Positions 1-9,083 are shown, numbered from the stretch's first letter. The stretch: DNA of 44,056 nt from Flavobacteriaceae bacterium (GCA_947446635.1 CANFHF010000017.1:1-44056), one strand, 5' to 3'. Made by a program: numbers and translations. The notes: generated by a model not told the origin, from the letters alone.

Positions 1-999
1 CAATTAACAAAATTGGACGATGCTATTGCCCTTTTAGATATTAAAAAATCGGAAGAAGCGTTGGTTTCTGTTTCGGTGGTGAAAGATACTGTTTTCAGTC
101 ATTATTTAGAAGTGCAAGGAAATGTAAATACTAAAGAAAATCTGATTATTTACCCACAATTCTCGGGAATTTTAAATACTGTAAATGTACTTGCTGGACA
201 AAAAGTGAGCAAAGGACAGCTTCTTGGATCTATTGACGATGGCGGATTGAGTCAGCAATTGGCACAAATGGAAACTCAAATGGCATTGGCGAAAACAACT
301 TTTGAAAGACAAAAGCGTTTATGGGATCAAAAAATTGGTTCTGAAATTCAGTATTTGCAATCGCAAACCAATATGATAAGCCAACAAAAAGCAGTTGCAC
401 AAATGAAAGCACAATTGGCAAAAACAAGAATTATCGCCCCATTTTCAGGAGTAATTGACGAATTAATTGCCGAAAAAGGACAAGTAGTTGGGCCTGGACA
501 AGGATTGATGCGAATTGTAAATTTAAATAATATGTTTGTTTCTACAGCGGTTCCAGAAAGTTATATTGGAAAATTAAAAGTGGGTACGGTTGTCAATGTT
601 TATTTGGCATCTTTAGGAAAAACGTATGTTGGTAAAATCAGACAAGTAGCAAGTAATATCAACCCTAATAATAGAAGTTTTGGGATTGAAGTTTCTATTC
701 CAAATGCTGATAATTTATTACGCCCAAACCAAGTAGCAAAACTTAAAATCATTGATTACACTAATGCGAGCGCGGTTGTAGTCCCTTCCAATGTGATTCA
801 AGTAGATGGTAATGGCTACCAATTTGTATTTGAAGCAACTTCAATTAAAGACAAAACGGGAATTGCTAAAAAAGTGATTGTGAAAATAGGAAAAACATCT
901 GAAAATGTCACTGAGATTTTAAGCGGATTAGAGCCAAAAACAGTAGTTGTGAGTGATGGAGTAAATACGGTTTCAGAAGGAATGAAACTAAATTTCTAA
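1..999 (+). CDS. RND efflux periplasmic adaptor (membrane fusion protein), 5' end missing
   Basis: The reading frame is open from base 1 (Q-L-T-K-L-D-D...), so the gene starts left of the window; the signal peptide or lipobox and first helix are not seen. The visible part has the HlyD/AcrA order: a lipoyl half (FSGILNTVNVLAGQKVSKGQ), an alpha-helical hairpin rich in Gln, Lys and Leu around residues 75-140, the second lipoyl half (IIAPFSGVIDELIAEKGQVV), then the beta-barrel and membrane-proximal domains (RPNQVAKLKI). Such adaptors link an inner-membrane RND pump to an outer-membrane TolC-type channel. The pump gene follows after 84 bp, so the two are probably co-transcribed. No outer-membrane channel gene is visible; it may lie upstream. 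The family call is secure. The substrate cannot be told from the sequence. Confidence 0.9.
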   Translation, partial: QLTKLDDAIALLDIKKSEEALVSVSVVKDTVFSHYLEVQGNVNTKENLIIYPQFSGILNTVNVLAGQKVSKGQLLGSIDDGGLSQQLAQMETQMALAKTTFERQKRLWDQKIGSEIQYLQSQTNMISQQKAVAQMKAQLAKTRIIAPFSGVIDELIAEKGQVVGPGQGLMRIVNLNNMFVSTAVPESYIGKLKVGTVVNVYLASLGKTYVGKIRQVASNINPNNRSFGIEVSIPNADNLLRPNQVAKLKIIDYTNASAVVVPSNVIQVDGNGYQFVFEATSIKDKTGIAKKVIVKIGKTSENVTEILSGLEPKTVVVSDGVNTVSEGMKLNF

Positions 1000-1083
1000 G
1001 CCTTAAAATCCAAAATTGGAATCAAAATTGACAAATATTGAATTCAAAATTTATCATTTAAAATTTAAAATAACTCTTGTATA

Positions 1084-4000
1084 ATGAGTCATCAAAAAAA
1101 AGAATTTAGCATTTCGAGTTGGGCTGTAGATAACCGAATTACGGTTTACATTCTGACCTTTATAATTATAGTTTCGGGAACGATGGCGTATATCAATATG
1201 CCGCGTGAAAATTTCCCTGAAATATTGGAAAACAAGATTTACGTTTCTTCTATTTTTCCAGGGAATTCCTCTGAAGATGTGGAGAAATTAGTTGTAAAAC
1301 CACTTGAAGATCAGTTTAAAAATATTTCTGGTGTTACCAAAGTTACGTCAAGTTCGTTTCAAGATTACGGAATAGTAGTCGTTGAATTTGAACAAAAAAT
1401 CTCAATTGAAGAAGCTAAAATCAGAATCAAAGATAAAGCAGATTTAGCGAAAGCCGATACCGATTGGCCAAATCTTGACAATGGAAGTAAGGTAGAACCA
1501 AGTATTTTCAATATCAATATTTCTGAGGAAGTGCCGATATTGAATATTAATTTAAAAGGAAATTACACCACGCAACAACTCAAAAAATATGGTGAATATT
1601 TAAAAGATGAGATTGAAAATGTCCCTGAAGTAAAAAAAGTAGATATTCTTGGAGTTGATGATAAAGAAGTTGAAATTGCCATTGATGTATTCAAAATGAA
1701 CGCTGCAAAAGTAAGTTTTGATGACATTCAAAATGCAGTGAAATATGAAAATATGACCCTTTCTGGAGGAAATTTAATCTCGCAAGGGTCTCGAAATAAC
1801 ATCCGAATTGTTGGGGAAATCAAAAACCCAAAGGATCTTGAAAACGTAGTTGTAAAATCCTACGGAGGAACGGTTTACCTTAAAGACATTGCGGTTATCA
1901 ATTTCAAAGAAAAGGAAAAAACGACTTATGCACGCGAAAGTGGTCAAGAAGTGGTGATGCTAAATGTAAAAAAACGTTCTGGGCAAAATATGATTTCTGC
2001 ATTGGATCAAGTCAAAGAAATTGTGGCTAAAGCACAAGAAACAGTCTTGCCAAAAGATTTGAGCATCAAAATGACCAACGATCAATCCAGCAAAGTCGAA
2101 CACCAAGTAAACGAATTGTCAAACCATATTATTTTCGGAATTATTCTGGTAATGATTGTGCTGATGTTCACGATGGGATTGCGAAATTCCTTGTTTGTTG
2201 GAGCTGCAATTCCACTTTCCATGTTGATGGCCTTTGCAATTTTATCAGCTTTTGGATTCACGTTGAACACGATGGTTTTGTTTGGATTGGTTATGGGATT
2301 AGGGTTATTGGTTGATGATGGAATTGTGGTTGTAGACAACGTTTTTGCAAATATGAAAAAAGGTTTGGGACGAATTGAAGCTTCCAAAATTGGTATTGGC
2401 GAAATCGCTTGGCCAGTTATTTCATCAACAGCAACGACTTTGGCCGCCTTTATTCCATTGGCATTATGGCCAGGAACTGTGGGGAAATTTATGATCTATT
2501 TTCCTATAACCTTGTCTTGTGTTTTGGGAGCGTCGTTATTCGTAGCAATGGTTATTAATGCCGCAATGACAGGTGGTTTTATGGATATTGAAGACAGAAA
2601 CATCTCTAAAAAAGCATTAAAAAAATACACGATTATTTTTGTGGTATCAGGATTGTTATTCGTAATTCCGGGGAATATTACCCATACTATTTGGATGAAA
2701 GCCATCGGGCATTTAATCATTATTGCCTTGGTATTAATGTGGGCGTATCATTTGTTTCTTTTCAAATGGACACAAGATTTCCAACACAGTTTTTTTCCGG
2801 GTTTAGAGAAAAAATACCAAGTTTTTCTGGGTAAAATTCTAACAGGAAAAAGAGCAGTAATCGCATTAGTTGGAATTATCGCCTTACTATTTTTCTCGTT
2901 TGTTTTATTGGGAATCTTCCCGAGAAACGTATTGTTTTTCCCAAAAAACATTCCAAATCAAGCCATAGTTTACATCGAATATCCGCAAGGAACAGAAATT
3001 TCAAAAACTAACAAAGCCAATTTATTTGTTGAAAAACAAGTGATTGAAATTTTAGGAAAATATGTCGAAAACGATAAAAACTATTTGGCAGAAAGTATCG
3101 TTTCGCAAGTGGGGAAAGGGGCAGGAAATCCAAATGTAGATTCTGGAAACCAATCGGAAACACCTTATAAAGGAAAAGTAACCGTGAATTTCTCGGAATA
3201 TAAATTCAGAAAAGGCGTAAATACCAGCGACATTTTAGAAGAAATTCGCGCCAAAGTAAAAGCAATTGCAGGAGCAAAAATCATTGTCGAAAAAGATTCT
3301 AACGGACCGCCTTCAGGATATCCAATAAGTTTGCAATTGTCAGGAACTAATTATGACGAAATGTTGGTGGAAGCCAATAAAGTAATCAATTTCATCAATT
3401 CGAAAAACATCGAAGGTATTGAAAAATTAAACATCGATGTCAACAAAGAAAGTCCTGAACTCGAAGTAAATGTAGATCGTGTAAGCATTGGAAGTTTGGG
3501 TGCTAGCACGGGACAATTAGGATTTACGATGCGTAGAGCGATTTACGGACAAGAAATTTCAACCTACAAAGAAGGAAAAGACGATTACAATATTGTGATG
3601 CGTTTGCAGGAAGACCAACGTAAAAACGAAAGTGTTTTGTTCAATCAACCCGTAACATTCCGAAATCAAAACAACGGACAAATCATCCAAGTTCCAATTT
3701 CTGCTTTGGCAACGACCGAGAAAAAATTCACGTTCAACCAAATAAAACGCAAGAATTCAAAACGAATCATGACGATTTATTCCAATGTTTTAACAGGTGC
3801 AAATGGCGACGGAATTACAAAACAAATCGAATCTGCATTGAAAGCAGCCAATTATAAAATGGCGGGCGACATCACGTATTCCTTTTCTGGTGAGCAAGAA
3901 CAGCAGAAAAAAGATTCCAGTTTCTTGTTTGGCGCATTGCTTTTGGCATTGGCGAGCATCACCATAATTATTGTGTTGCAATTTAATTCCTTGTCAAAAA

Positions 4001-4548
4001 CCGCCATCATTATGTTCACCGTTTTGCTAAGTTTCAGCGGTGTATTCTATGGTTACGTGTTTGCAGGAATGGATTTCGTAATTCTGATGACGATGATGGG
4101 AATCATTGCGCTTTCAGGAATTGTCGTGAAAAACGGAATCGTATTAATGGATTTCTTCGTATTATTATTAGACGAAAAAGTAATCGAAAACAAACAAAAT
4201 TCGCACGACGATTTAACCCTTGCCGAAATAAAACACGTGATTATTCAATCTGGAAAATCGCGTTTGCGTCCCGTATTATTAACGGCTTTAACGGCGGTTT
4301 TGGGATTAATTCCGTTGGCAATTGGCTTGAATTTTGACTTCTTTTCATTGGTAACCAATTTAAATCCGCACGTTTACGTAGGAGGAGACAACGTCGTTTT
4401 CTGGGGGCCATTGGCTTGGACTATCATCTTCGGACTAACTTATGCCACCGTTTTAACCTTGGTCATGGTTCCAGTAATGTTCTACTTAGTTAAGAGAACA
4501 AAGTATTGTTTGCGCGGCAGAAGAGCTGCCAGAGCTATGGAAAGTTAG
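1084..4548 (+). CDS. RND-family efflux pump, inner-membrane permease (AcrB/MexB-like)
   Basis: This 1154-residue protein is a proton-driven RND transporter that would form a trimer in the inner membrane and work with the adaptor upstream. TM1 is near residues 15-40. TM4 carries the paired proton-relay aspartates (GLLVDDGIVVVDN, D411/D412) and TM10 the lysine (SGIVVKNGIVLMDF, K1016), matching AcrB D407/D408 and K940. Two large periplasmic porter regions separate the TM blocks. It is about 100 residues longer than AcrB. Much of the excess is an extra hydrophobic pair at about residues 515-561, in the loop between TM6 and TM7. The C-terminus ends in a short basic tail (CLRGRRAARAMES) of unusually high GC. 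Pump and proton-relay calls are firm. Drug, bile-salt or metal specificity is not visible. Confidence 0.95.
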   Translation: MSHQKKEFSISSWAVDNRITVYILTFIIIVSGTMAYINMPRENFPEILENKIYVSSIFPGNSSEDVEKLVVKPLEDQFKNISGVTKVTSSSFQDYGIVVVEFEQKISIEEAKIRIKDKADLAKADTDWPNLDNGSKVEPSIFNINISEEVPILNINLKGNYTTQQLKKYGEYLKDEIENVPEVKKVDILGVDDKEVEIAIDVFKMNAAKVSFDDIQNAVKYENMTLSGGNLISQGSRNNIRIVGEIKNPKDLENVVVKSYGGTVYLKDIAVINFKEKEKTTYARESGQEVVMLNVKKRSGQNMISALDQVKEIVAKAQETVLPKDLSIKMTNDQSSKVEHQVNELSNHIIFGIILVMIVLMFTMGLRNSLFVGAAIPLSMLMAFAILSAFGFTLNTMVLFGLVMGLGLLVDDGIVVVDNVFANMKKGLGRIEASKIGIGEIAWPVISSTATTLAAFIPLALWPGTVGKFMIYFPITLSCVLGASLFVAMVINAAMTGGFMDIEDRNISKKALKKYTIIFVVSGLLFVIPGNITHTIWMKAIGHLIIIALVLMWAYHLFLFKWTQDFQHSFFPGLEKKYQVFLGKILTGKRAVIALVGIIALLFFSFVLLGIFPRNVLFFPKNIPNQAIVYIEYPQGTEISKTNKANLFVEKQVIEILGKYVENDKNYLAESIVSQVGKGAGNPNVDSGNQSETPYKGKVTVNFSEYKFRKGVNTSDILEEIRAKVKAIAGAKIIVEKDSNGPPSGYPISLQLSGTNYDEMLVEANKVINFINSKNIEGIEKLNIDVNKESPELEVNVDRVSIGSLGASTGQLGFTMRRAIYGQEISTYKEGKDDYNIVMRLQEDQRKNESVLFNQPVTFRNQNNGQIIQVPISALATTEKKFTFNQIKRKNSKRIMTIYSNVLTGANGDGITKQIESALKAANYKMAGDITYSFSGEQEQQKKDSSFLFGALLLALASITIIIVLQFNSLSKTAIIMFTVLLSFSGVFYGYVFAGMDFVILMTMMGIIALSGIVVKNGIVLMDFFVLLLDEKVIENKQNSHDDLTLAEIKHVIIQSGKSRLRPVLLTALTAVLGLIPLAIGLNFDFFSLVTNLNPHVYVGGDNVVFWGPLAWTIIFGLTYATVLTLVMVPVMFYLVKRTKYCLRGRRAARAMES

Positions 4549-4601
4549 CTTTTAATAATAAAATAAAAATAAATCCGTTCTTTACAATAAATAAAAATAA
4601 A

Positions 4602-5024
4602 ATGATAAAATTTCTTTTAACAACTAGTCTTTTAATGTTTTCTATAATTTCTTTTTGCGCTACTCCACCAGCCGAAGTATTAAAAGCATACCATTTAAAA
4701 TTTCCAACAGCAATAAATGTAACATGGGGAAAAGAAAATGCGCACGAATTTGAAGCTTGGTTTTTGCTAAATGGTTTAAAATGCGCAACTATTTATACGG
4801 ATAAAGGAGAATGGATACAAACCGAAACGCCTTTGATTTTCTCAAAACTTCCAAAAGAGGTGCAAATCTCCTTTTCAAAAGACCATGAAAATAGCAACCC
4901 AAAACTTGTTTCTAAATTAGTACAAGCAAAAGGAATCATTAAATACGAAATAGAAACAAAAAAAGGAATCAACACTCTTGAATTTTTCTACACTTCAAAC
5001 GGCATGGAAACAACAGAGAAATAA
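4602..5024 (+). CDS. Small exported PepSY-like protein
   Basis: I place the start at the ATG at 4602, because the hydrophobic signal peptide (MIKFLLTTSLLMFSIISFCA) begins there; an in-frame start at 4506 would lie inside the pump gene. The product is 140 residues. After the signal comes PAEVLKAYHLKFPTA, then alternating strand and turn segments (WGKENAHEFEAWFLLNG, KGEWIQTET). This resembles the PepSY-like/BLIP-like fold common in Bacteroidota secreted proteins (family knowledge, recognised by pattern rather than search). A cysteine sits at the end of the signal, but the -1 residue is Phe, so a lipoprotein is unlikely. The stop overlaps the next start by one base (TAATG), which suggests translational coupling with the membrane protein. 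Function is unknown. Confidence 0.65.
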   Translation: MIKFLLTTSLLMFSIISFCATPPAEVLKAYHLKFPTAINVTWGKENAHEFEAWFLLNGLKCATIYTDKGEWIQTETPLIFSKLPKEVQISFSKDHENSNPKLVSKLVQAKGIIKYEIETKKGINTLEFFYTSNGMETTEK

Positions 5025-5776
5025 TGAAACATTTACCTATTATAAATCTCTTTTATTGGGCATTAATTGTTAGTGCGAATACAATGGGAGAAACAGCAGG
5101 AGATTTAATTTCTCAAACATTTAAGTTAGGTTACGGAGGGGGAACAGTTGCTTTATTTGTGCTTTTTCTTATAGCTTTGGCATTTTCAATTTATTCAAAA
5201 AATCAAAAACCCCTTTTGTATTGGACGGTTATAACATTGGCAAGTACGTTAGGAACGACTATATCGGATTTTATTAGCAGATCATTTTTTCATTTACAAT
5301 TAGGATTTACAGAAAATCAAGGGTATAACTTTGGAACAATTATCTTAATATTTGCCTTGCTATTTACATTTAGCATTTGGAAATTCCATTCAAAAACAAA
5401 CACAATTGAAAATGGATTAAACAAACAAACTGAATTTTTATACTGGACAGCAATATTAGCTTCAAGTACTTTAGGAACAGCATTTGGTGATTTACTAGCT
5501 CATAATACACCATTAGGTTTTGACGGAGGAACATTACTTTTATTGGCTTTGCTTGCAATTGTAATTGGACTTTATTTTTTCACAAAATTATCAAGAGAAC
5601 TTTTATATTGGGTTGCCATTATTTTGACTCATCCAATAGGCGCAACAATGGGAGACTATTTGACAAAACCCGAGGGGTTTAATTTAGGAAACATAAAGGC
5701 AAGTTTAGTTTTAGTAGTTGTTTTCATTATTGTAATTACAACCGGGAAATTGACAAAAAGCAAACAATTAATTTAA
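5024..5776 (+). CDS. COG4705/DUF347-type integral membrane protein with four internal repeats
   Basis: This 250-residue protein is almost entirely hydrophobic and built from four repeats of about 60 residues. Each starts with an aromatic [LF]YW pair and has a small-residue motif ending in Asp: NTMGETAGDLIS, STLGTTISDFIS, STLGTAFGDLLA and HPIGATMGDYLT. Each motif is followed by a G-rich turn and a second hydrophobic helix. The pattern matches the repeat of unknown function DUF347 (COG4705), giving about eight membrane helices. Substrate and reaction are not established as far as I know. The conserved Asp and Gly in every repeat could line a polar or ion path (inference). It overlaps the PepSY-like gene by one base and a weak hairpin follows its stop. 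Confidence 0.75.
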   Translation: MKHLPIINLFYWALIVSANTMGETAGDLISQTFKLGYGGGTVALFVLFLIALAFSIYSKNQKPLLYWTVITLASTLGTTISDFISRSFFHLQLGFTENQGYNFGTIILIFALLFTFSIWKFHSKTNTIENGLNKQTEFLYWTAILASSTLGTAFGDLLAHNTPLGFDGGTLLLLALLAIVIGLYFFTKLSRELLYWVAIILTHPIGATMGDYLTKPEGFNLGNIKASLVLVVVFIIVITTGKLTKSKQLI

Positions 5777-5780
5777 TAAA

Positions 5781-5807
5781 AAAACGATCACTAAAACACG
5801 TTTTTAG
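5781..5807 (+). terminator. Weak hairpin after the COG4705-type gene
   Basis: Two alternative short stems lie five bases after the stop: aaaacg pairing with cgtttt, or ctaaaa pairing with ttttag. Each is followed by a few T residues. GC content is very low, so stability is doubtful. The rest of the 245-bp gap up to the methyltransferase shows no ORF I can support. Confidence 0.25.
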
Positions 5808-6021
5808 CTATTGCTGGGCTTGGGCATTTTTTGGAAACTGTAGTGACAATCTTTTTTATTTCATTTTTTTTGATATTAGTTAAAGTCTATTTGTGAATTA
5901 AGCAACAGACGCAGCTTGGACGCCTTAGTGACCTTTAAAAAACACCCCAATAAAGCACAAATGACTAAAATTTAGACAAAAATAATAATACTATTTACCT
6001 ATAAAACGAATAGACAATAAT

Positions 6022-6687
6022 ATGAATGAAAATTCAAATTTGAATGCCATTTGGATAGCTAGATGGAATGAAAGATATAGTAAAGACGAGTTTGCTTATG
6101 GAGAAGAGCCAAACAATTATTTAAAAGAACAATTGCAAAAACTGAATGTTGGGACAATACTTTTTCCAGCTGAAGGTGAAGGCAGAAATGCAGTTTTTGC
6201 AGCCAAACTTGGCTGGACAGTCTCTGCATTTGACATTAGCCTAGAAGGTAAAATGAAAGCTGATAAACTTGCTAAAAATAATAATGTCACAATTGACTAT
6301 AAAGTCGGGGAATTACAGAAGTTAAATTTTGAAATTGAACAATTTGACGCAATTGCTCTAATTTATGCACATTTCCCTGCAAACATTAAATCGCTATATC
6401 ATAAGACATTTGACAAATATTTAAAAAATGACGGAATAATTATTTTCGAATCGTTTAGTAAAAAGCACATTGACTATGTAACCGCAAACGAAAAAGTTGG
6501 GGGACCAAAAGACATAGAAAGTTTATTTTCAATAGACGAAATAAAATCTGACTTTCCGAATTATGAAATTATAGAATTAGCAGAAAAAGAAATTGAATTG
6601 AGTGAAGGACTTTTTCATAATGGCACAGCTTCAGTAATCAGATTTATCGGACGCAAAAAAACCGAACCTAAAAAACTTTTCAGATAG
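6022..6687 (+). CDS. Class I SAM-dependent methyltransferase
   Basis: The 221-residue product has a Rossmann-type methyltransferase core. Motif I is the loop [20 protein letters not shown] at about residues 46-65, followed by the acidic end of strand 2 (VSAFDIS). The N-terminal [20 protein letters not shown] is typical of the TehB/thiopurine-methyltransferase-like group of small soluble enzymes. Motif I has Ala-Glu-Gly-Glu-Gly where DxGxGxG is usual. It stands alone: 245 bp of non-coding DNA lies before it and a strong terminator after it. I cannot name the substrate; tellurite, thiol or halide acceptors are all possible in this superfamily. Confidence 0.8.
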   Translation: MNENSNLNAIWIARWNERYSKDEFAYGEEPNNYLKEQLQKLNVGTILFPAEGEGRNAVFAAKLGWTVSAFDISLEGKMKADKLAKNNNVTIDYKVGELQKLNFEIEQFDAIALIYAHFPANIKSLYHKTFDKYLKNDGIIIFESFSKKHIDYVTANEKVGGPKDIESLFSIDEIKSDFPNYEIIELAEKEIELSEGLFHNGTASVIRFIGRKKTEPKKLFR

Positions 6688-6756
6688 GGAAAATAATCCT
6701 CGACACGTATGGTGCTAAAATTTCCCCGAGCAACCATCGAGCAAAGGCAAAAACAT

Positions 6757-6794
6757 AAAACGGCTGTTACAAAAATTTGTGACAGCCGTTTTTT
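6757..6794 (+). terminator. Strong intrinsic terminator after the methyltransferase
   Basis: The arm aaacggctgttacaaa pairs with tttgtgacagccgttt (one G-T wobble) around a two-base loop, followed by a T run. The A run on the left side means it could also work in the other direction. It insulates aspS from upstream transcription. Confidence 0.88.
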
Positions 6795-6836
6795 CAATCT
6801 TTCTTCTTTCATAATTCATATATTCATAATTAGTCC

Positions 6837-6844
6837 TAAATTTG
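6837..6844 (+). promoter_or_regulatory. Candidate -7 element (TAAATTTG) for aspS
   Basis: The box fits the Bacteroidota primary-sigma -7 consensus TAnnTTTG, and I see no clear TTG -33 element at the right spacing. It lies 18 bp before the ATG at 6863. An alternative in-frame TTG start at 6842 would fall inside this box, which argues for the later ATG. Confidence 0.45.
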
Positions 6845-6862
6845 CAGTCTAAAAATAAGTCA

Positions 6863-8614
6863 ATGTATAGAAGTCATAACTGTGGCGAATTAAACGCCTC
6901 CCACATCAATACCGAAGTAACGCTTGCGGGCTGGGTCCAAAAATCACGTGATAAAGGATTTATGAATTGGGTTGATTTACGGGATCGTTATGGAATTACT
7001 CAATTGATTTTCGACGAAAGTCGCAGCCAAAAAGAAGTTTTTGAATTGGCCAAAACACTAGGTCGTGAATTTGTAATTCAAGTAAAAGGAACCGTTATTG
7101 AGCGGGAAGCCAAGAACACAAATATGGTTACTGGCGATATTGAAATTTTAGTTTCAGAAATGACTATTTTAAATGCCGCGCTGACTCCGCCTTTCACCAT
7201 TGAAGATGAAACGGATGGTGGAGAAGACGTTCGAATGAAATACCGTTACCTGGATATTCGTAGAAATCCAGTAAAAAACAACTTGCTTTTTCGTCATAAA
7301 GTGACCATGGAAGTGCGTAAATACCTTTCAAACTTGGATTTTTGCGAAGTAGAAACGCCTTATTTAATCAAATCCACTCCCGAAGGCGCCAGAGATTTTG
7401 TGGTTCCATCGAGAATGAACGAAGGGCAATTTTATGCCTTGCCGCAATCGCCTCAAACCTTCAAACAATTGTTGATGGTGGGTGGAATGGACAAATATTT
7501 CCAAATCGTGAAATGTTTTCGTGATGAGGATTTACGGGCCGACAGACAACCCGAATTCACACAAATAGATTGTGAAATGGCATTTGTTGAACAAGAAGAC
7601 ATTTTGAATGTTTTTGAAGGATTGACCCGTCATTTACTTTCAGCAATAAAAGGGCTCGAAGTAGAAAAATTCCCACGCATCACGTATGATTATGCGATGA
7701 AAACCTACGGCAATGACAAACCAGATATTCGTTTCGGGATGGAATTTGGCGAATTAAACGAATTTGCACAACACAAAGATTTCCCAGTTTTCAATACTGC
7801 TGAATTAGTTGTTGGAATTGCCGCTCCTAGAGCAAGTGAATATACACGTAAAGAAATTGACGCCTTAATAGATTGGATGAAACGCCCTCAAATTGGCGCT
7901 TTAGGAATGGTTTATGTAAAATGCAATGAAGACGGAACCTATAAATCATCCGTAGATAAATTTTACGACCAAGACGATTTGGCGAATTGGGCAAAAATTA
8001 CTGGTGCAAAACCAGGCGATATGATTTTTGTTCTTTCCGGTCCAGCCGATAAAACAAGAACGCAACTTTCCGCTTTACGAATGGAATTGGCAACACGTTT
8101 AGGATTGAGAAATCCCGCAGAATTTGCCCCATTATGGGTAGTTGATTTCCCATTATTAGAATTTGAAGAAGAGACAGGTCGATACCACGCCATGCACCAT
8201 CCGTTTACCTCACCAAAACCAGACGACATGCATTTGTTGGAAACCAACCCAGGAAAAGTGCGTGCCAATGCTTATGATATGGTGTTGAACGGAAACGAAA
8301 TTGGAGGTGGTTCTATCCGAATTCACGATAAAGCAACGCAACAATTAATGTTTAAATATTTAGGATTTACCCCTGAACAAGCAGAAGACCAGTTTGGTTT
8401 TCTAATGAATGCATTCCAATATGGCGCACCTCCTCATGGTGGTTTGGCTTTTGGATTGGATCGATTGGTGGCTATTCTTGGAGGGCAAGAAACCATCCGA
8501 GACTTTATTGCTTTCCCAAAAAACAACTCCGGAAGAGATGTTATGATAGATGCGCCATCAAAAATTGATGATTTACAATTAAACGAGTTGCATATAAAAT
8601 TAGATTTAGGGTAG
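6863..8614 (+). CDS. aspS: Aspartate--tRNA ligase
   Basis: This class II aminoacyl-tRNA synthetase charges tRNA-Asp with aspartate in the cytoplasm. The 583-residue product has an N-terminal OB-fold anticodon-binding domain ([19 protein letters not shown], with WVDLRDRYG). Motif 2 is [19 protein letters not shown], the bacterial GAD-type insertion lies in the middle, and motif 3 is [16 protein letters not shown] near the C-terminus. Length is normal for bacterial AspS. I chose ATG 6863 ([13 protein letters not shown]) because the family usually begins this way and the upstream TTG overlaps the probable promoter. It appears to be a single-gene unit between the terminator at 6757-6794 and the cold-shock gene. 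Whether it also charges tRNA-Asn cannot be read from this window. Confidence 0.97.
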   Translation: MYRSHNCGELNASHINTEVTLAGWVQKSRDKGFMNWVDLRDRYGITQLIFDESRSQKEVFELAKTLGREFVIQVKGTVIEREAKNTNMVTGDIEILVSEMTILNAALTPPFTIEDETDGGEDVRMKYRYLDIRRNPVKNNLLFRHKVTMEVRKYLSNLDFCEVETPYLIKSTPEGARDFVVPSRMNEGQFYALPQSPQTFKQLLMVGGMDKYFQIVKCFRDEDLRADRQPEFTQIDCEMAFVEQEDILNVFEGLTRHLLSAIKGLEVEKFPRITYDYAMKTYGNDKPDIRFGMEFGELNEFAQHKDFPVFNTAELVVGIAAPRASEYTRKEIDALIDWMKRPQIGALGMVYVKCNEDGTYKSSVDKFYDQDDLANWAKITGAKPGDMIFVLSGPADKTRTQLSALRMELATRLGLRNPAEFAPLWVVDFPLLEFEEETGRYHAMHHPFTSPKPDDMHLLETNPGKVRANAYDMVLNGNEIGGGSIRIHDKATQQLMFKYLGFTPEQAEDQFGFLMNAFQYGAPPHGGLAFGLDRLVAILGGQETIRDFIAFPKNNSGRDVMIDAPSKIDDLQLNELHIKLDLG

Positions 8615-8703
8615 TTTGTCGATTAAATAGACCGTAAAACGTTGAATGTCAAATTTTTTAATAAAAAGTTGGGCAATAGTATCTTTCATATACTATTAAA
8701 TAT

Positions 8704-8711
8704 TACATTTG
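8704..8711 (+). promoter_or_regulatory. Candidate -7 element (TACATTTG) for the cold-shock gene
   Basis: The box fits TAnnTTTG and lies 29 bp before the ATG. That would give a leader of roughly 20-25 nt, much shorter than the long thermosensing leader of E. coli cspA. No convincing -33 TTG is seen at 17-23 bp. Confidence 0.4.
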
Positions 8712-8740
8712 CTCCATTATAAATTATTATTTTTATTACA

Positions 8741-8935
8741 ATGCGTACAGGTACAGTTAAATTTTTCAATGAATCAAAAGGTTACGGATTCATTACAGAC
8801 GAAGAAACAGGAAAAGACATTTTTGTTCATGCTTCAGGAATCAACGCGGAAGAACTTCGTGAAGGGGACAGAGTTAGCTATGAAGAAGAAGAAGGAAGAA
8901 AAGGAAAAGTTGCTGCGCAAGTAGCAGTTATCTAA
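8741..8935 (+). CDS. Cold-shock domain protein (CspA family)
   Basis: The 64-residue protein is a single cold-shock OB-fold that binds single-stranded RNA or DNA and acts as an RNA chaperone. The N-terminal MRTGTVKFFNESKGYGFI contains RNP1 (KGYGFI), and DIFVHASGI is RNP2. Length and order are standard for the family. It lies alone between aspS and nuoA, with its own promoter-like box and a strong terminator. Several csp paralogs usually exist per genome, so I do not assign a letter. The stop codon lies inside a perfect 24-bp palindrome, which is unusual. Confidence 0.95.
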   Translation: MRTGTVKFFNESKGYGFITDEETGKDIFVHASGINAEELREGDRVSYEEEEGRKGKVAAQVAVI

Positions 8936-8956
8936 GTAAAAAATATTTTTTACTTA
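8933..8956. repeat. Perfect 24-bp palindrome over the csp stop codon
   Basis: The half-site taagtaaaaaat is followed at once by its exact reverse complement, attttttactta. The first three bases are the csp stop codon. It could form an AT-rich hairpin in the mRNA 3' end or be a protein-binding operator. The normal terminator follows 10 bp later. Confidence 0.7.
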
Positions 8957-8965
8957 CGAATGTTT

Positions 8966-9000
8966 AAAGCGTTTCGATTAATTTCGGAACGCTTTTTTTT
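8966..9000 (+). terminator. Intrinsic terminator of the cold-shock gene
   Basis: The stem aaagcgtt pairs with aacgcttt around a 14-base spacer that can itself pair in part, and is followed by a run of eight T residues. Confidence 0.85.
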
Positions 9001-9083
9001 GTTTTATGACGAGCCACTATATTTACAAGGCTGGCGTTAAAATTGACCCATAATATATCCTTCAAACTAAATCATATTTTAAC

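Noticed and set aside
5800..5960. Small RNA or gene remnant between the COG4705-type gene and the methyltransferase
   Set aside because: The sequence is somewhat richer in GC than its surroundings, but I found no stable fold, ORF or known RNA motif.
6842..6862. Upstream in-frame TTG start for aspS
   Set aside because: It lies inside the probable -7 box and adds residues not usual for AspS; ATG 6863 is preferred.
8709..8924. Overlapping ORF in another frame across the cold-shock gene
   Set aside because: The cold-shock frame has all family motifs; the other frame is a shadow with no recognisable content.
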